From Mycobacterium sp. AT1 (GTDB lineage: Bacteria > Actinomycetota > Actinomycetes > Mycobacteriales > Mycobacteriaceae), in contig NZ_MVOC01000014.1 in NCBI RefSeq assembly GCF_002043095.1, forward strand, positions 36,000 to 99,999: a DNA stretch of 64,000 nt. Reading direction: 5' to 3'. Position numbers and translations under genes: made by a program. The notes below the pieces were generated by a model. It did no database searches and had not been told where the DNA came from. It saw nothing but the letters and a program-made list of their open reading frames with translations. Shown one piece after another: positions 63,059-64,000 of this stretch; within the stretch, counting starts at the first letter, position 1, and the number at the start of each line of letters is the position of its first letter.

Positions 63059-63718
63059 ATGCAGGAGTCGGCCGAGCCGGGCGTCAGTCGTGTAGAGCGA
63101 CGCAAGCAACGCACACGGGCGGCGCTGATCAGCGCGGCGCAGGGGTTCATCGCCCAAGGCAGGCTGAGCGTGCCGGTGCTGGACATCACCCAGGCCGCCG
63201 ACGTCGGGATGGGCTCGTTCTACAACTACTTCGACAGCAAGGAAGAGCTCTTCGCCGTCGCCGTGGGTGAAGCCCTCGACGCGCACGGTGCGCTCCTGGA
63301 CGTCCTGACTGCCGACATCGACGACCCCGCAGAGACTTTCGGGTGCCGCTTCCGGCTCACCGGACGGCTGTTCCGCCGCCGTCCCCAAGAGAGCCAGATT
63401 CTGCTCGCCAACGGGGTCGCCCTGTTGACCGCGGACCGGGGGTTGGCGCCCCGCGCGCTGCGCGACATCGAAGCCGCCGTCGCCGCAGGCCGCTTCACCG
63501 TCGAGGATCCGCAGTTGGCGCTCGCCGTCGCAGGTGGCGCGATCTTGGGCCTGGGTGCGCTGCTGAGCAACGACCCGGATCGCGACGACGCCGTCGCGGC
63601 CGACTCCGTCACCGCGGACGTGCTGCGACTGTTCGGCATGTCCGCCGCGGATGCGGCCGACGTCTGCTCCCGGCCGCTGCCCGACCTGGACGCGATCGCC
63701 CCGGCTACTCCTCGTTGA
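63059..63718 (+). CDS. TetR-family transcriptional regulator
   Basis: A 219-residue TetR protein: RRKQRTRAALISAAQGFIAQ, then VPVLDITQAADVGMGSFYNYFDSKEELF is the DNA-binding domain, followed by a helical ligand domain. ATG 63059 (or GTG 63056) has GAGG upstream. It probably represses the divergent catabolic operon and is released by an aromatic or CoA-thioester intermediate. Its end overlaps the convergent ferredoxin gene by 14 bases. Confidence 0.88.
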   Translation: MQESAEPGVSRVERRKQRTRAALISAAQGFIAQGRLSVPVLDITQAADVGMGSFYNYFDSKEELFAVAVGEALDAHGALLDVLTADIDDPAETFGCRFRLTGRLFRRRPQESQILLANGVALLTADRGLAPRALRDIEAAVAAGRFTVEDPQLALAVAGGAILGLGALLSNDPDRDDAVAADSVTADVLRLFGMSAADAADVCSRPLPDLDAIAPATPR

Positions 63719-63902
63719 GCAGGGCTGCGACGGGACAGACGTCGGCGGCTTCGCGGGCCGCCTTGGCAAGATCGTCTGGCACTTCGGCGTCGGCGAAGGC
63801 ATTGGCCAATTCCCCGTCGTCGTCGAAGGAGAAGATGGTCGGGGCGGCCTGCGCGCACAAGCCGTGGCCTTCGCAGCGGTCGTGATCGATGGTGACGCGC
63901 AT
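63705..63902 (-). CDS. Single-cluster ferredoxin of the P450-partner type
   Basis: A 65-residue ferredoxin starting MRVTIDHDRCEGHGLCAQAA, with the cluster motif C-x2-H-x2-C and a distant Cys-Pro (DVCPVAALL). The second position is His where 4Fe-4S ferredoxins have Cys; such [3Fe-4S]-type ferredoxins are known in mycobacteria as electron donors of cytochromes P450. It lies 12 bases after the end of the upstream gene, which may be that P450. Confidence 0.9.
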   Translation of the reverse strand: MRVTIDHDRCEGHGLCAQAAPTIFSFDDDGELANAFADAEVPDDLAKAAREAADVCPVAALLNEE

Positions 63903-63914
63903 GGGTGGTCCCTT

Positions 63915-64000
63915 CTAGGCCGGGACCAGCTCGAGGGGAAGCTGGTCGTAGCGGTGGATGATGTTGTTGATCGCCCAGGTCGGCGTGCCAGTGAGTTCGA
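63915..64000 (-). CDS. C-terminal end of a gene upstream of the ferredoxin, possibly a P450
   Basis: A frame open to the window edge ends at the TAG at 63915-63917 with the residues TWAINNIIHRYDQLPLELVPA. A short strand with LP-x-E-hydrophobic near the C-terminus is common in cytochromes P450, and the next gene is a P450-type ferredoxin. Only 28 codons are visible, so the identity is a context guess. Confidence 0.4.
   Translation of the reverse strand, partial: ELTGTPTWAINNIIHRYDQLPLELVPA

Overview
The window looks like the chromosome of a fast-growing mycobacterium (Mycolicibacterium-type). Three genes encode mycolic-acid SAM methyltransferases of the MmaA/CmaA family. They are followed by a lipG homologue and an ABC1-kinase gene in the order known from Mycobacterium tuberculosis Rv0642c-Rv0647c, and further on by homologues of Rv0648 (alpha-mannosidase), an Rv0649-position gene and Rv0650 (ROK kinase). 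A PE-PPE-domain serine hydrolase and a very GC-rich right two thirds fit this. No rRNA, tRNA, CRISPR array or intact insertion sequence was seen.

Region 1 (about 0.3-22.4 kb) is a surface-polysaccharide locus with visibly lower GC than the rest. It holds a Wzb-like low-molecular-weight tyrosine phosphatase and a Wzz/BY-kinase, a Wzx flippase, a Wzy-type polymerase/O-antigen ligase, four glycosyltransferases, a GTGPSL-motif protein of DUF115/GT42-like character, two methyltransferases (one FkbM), an SGNH protein, a secreted beta-helix protein, an SMP-30 lactonase-like protein and sugar-modifying dehydrogenases. A tightly overlapped trio (CMP-sugar synthetase, 2-hydroxyacid dehydrogenase, SDR) plus a Gfo/Idh/MocA oxidoreductase and a TIM-barrel-like protein point to a CMP-activated acidic sugar, but no NeuB/KdsA-type synthase and no initiating phosphoglycosyltransferase are in the window.

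Region 2 (about 22.9-29.8 kb) is a dTDP-rhamnose operon (rmlA, rmlB and a fused rmlC-rmlD) with a DUF4012 membrane protein and a small secreted protein. It is bracketed by an intact small membrane-protein gene and a broken second copy of it. Region 3 (29.9-37.0 kb) is the PE-PPE hydrolase followed by the mycolic-acid methyltransferase, lipG and ABC1-kinase block.

Region 4 (37.1-51.7 kb) is accessory DNA sitting between the Rv0647c and Rv0648 homologues. It holds small secreted and lipoproteins, a second LipG-like hydrolase, two DinB-fold enzymes, an epoxide hydrolase, LLM/MarR and TetR/SDR divergent pairs, a pair of long perfect-palindrome repeats around a broken gene, and an orphan HicB. It also holds an amino-acid ABC importer operon whose last gene encodes a class V aminotransferase fused to a YheO-PAS/DauR-type DNA-binding regulator. 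A double palindrome stands before this operon. A WYL regulator gene is divergent from it and shares a near-identical 24-nt element with the DinB/epoxide-hydrolase promoter 10 kb away.

Region 5 (51.8-57.4 kb) is the alpha-mannosidase, SurA/PpiC-like and ROK kinase operon. Region 6 (57.4-64.0 kb) is a catabolic operon (extradiol-type VOC dioxygenase, fumarylacetoacetate-hydrolase family protein, acyl-CoA ligase, FAD hydroxylase) with a divergent TetR regulator, then a ferredoxin and the end of what may be its cytochrome P450 partner.
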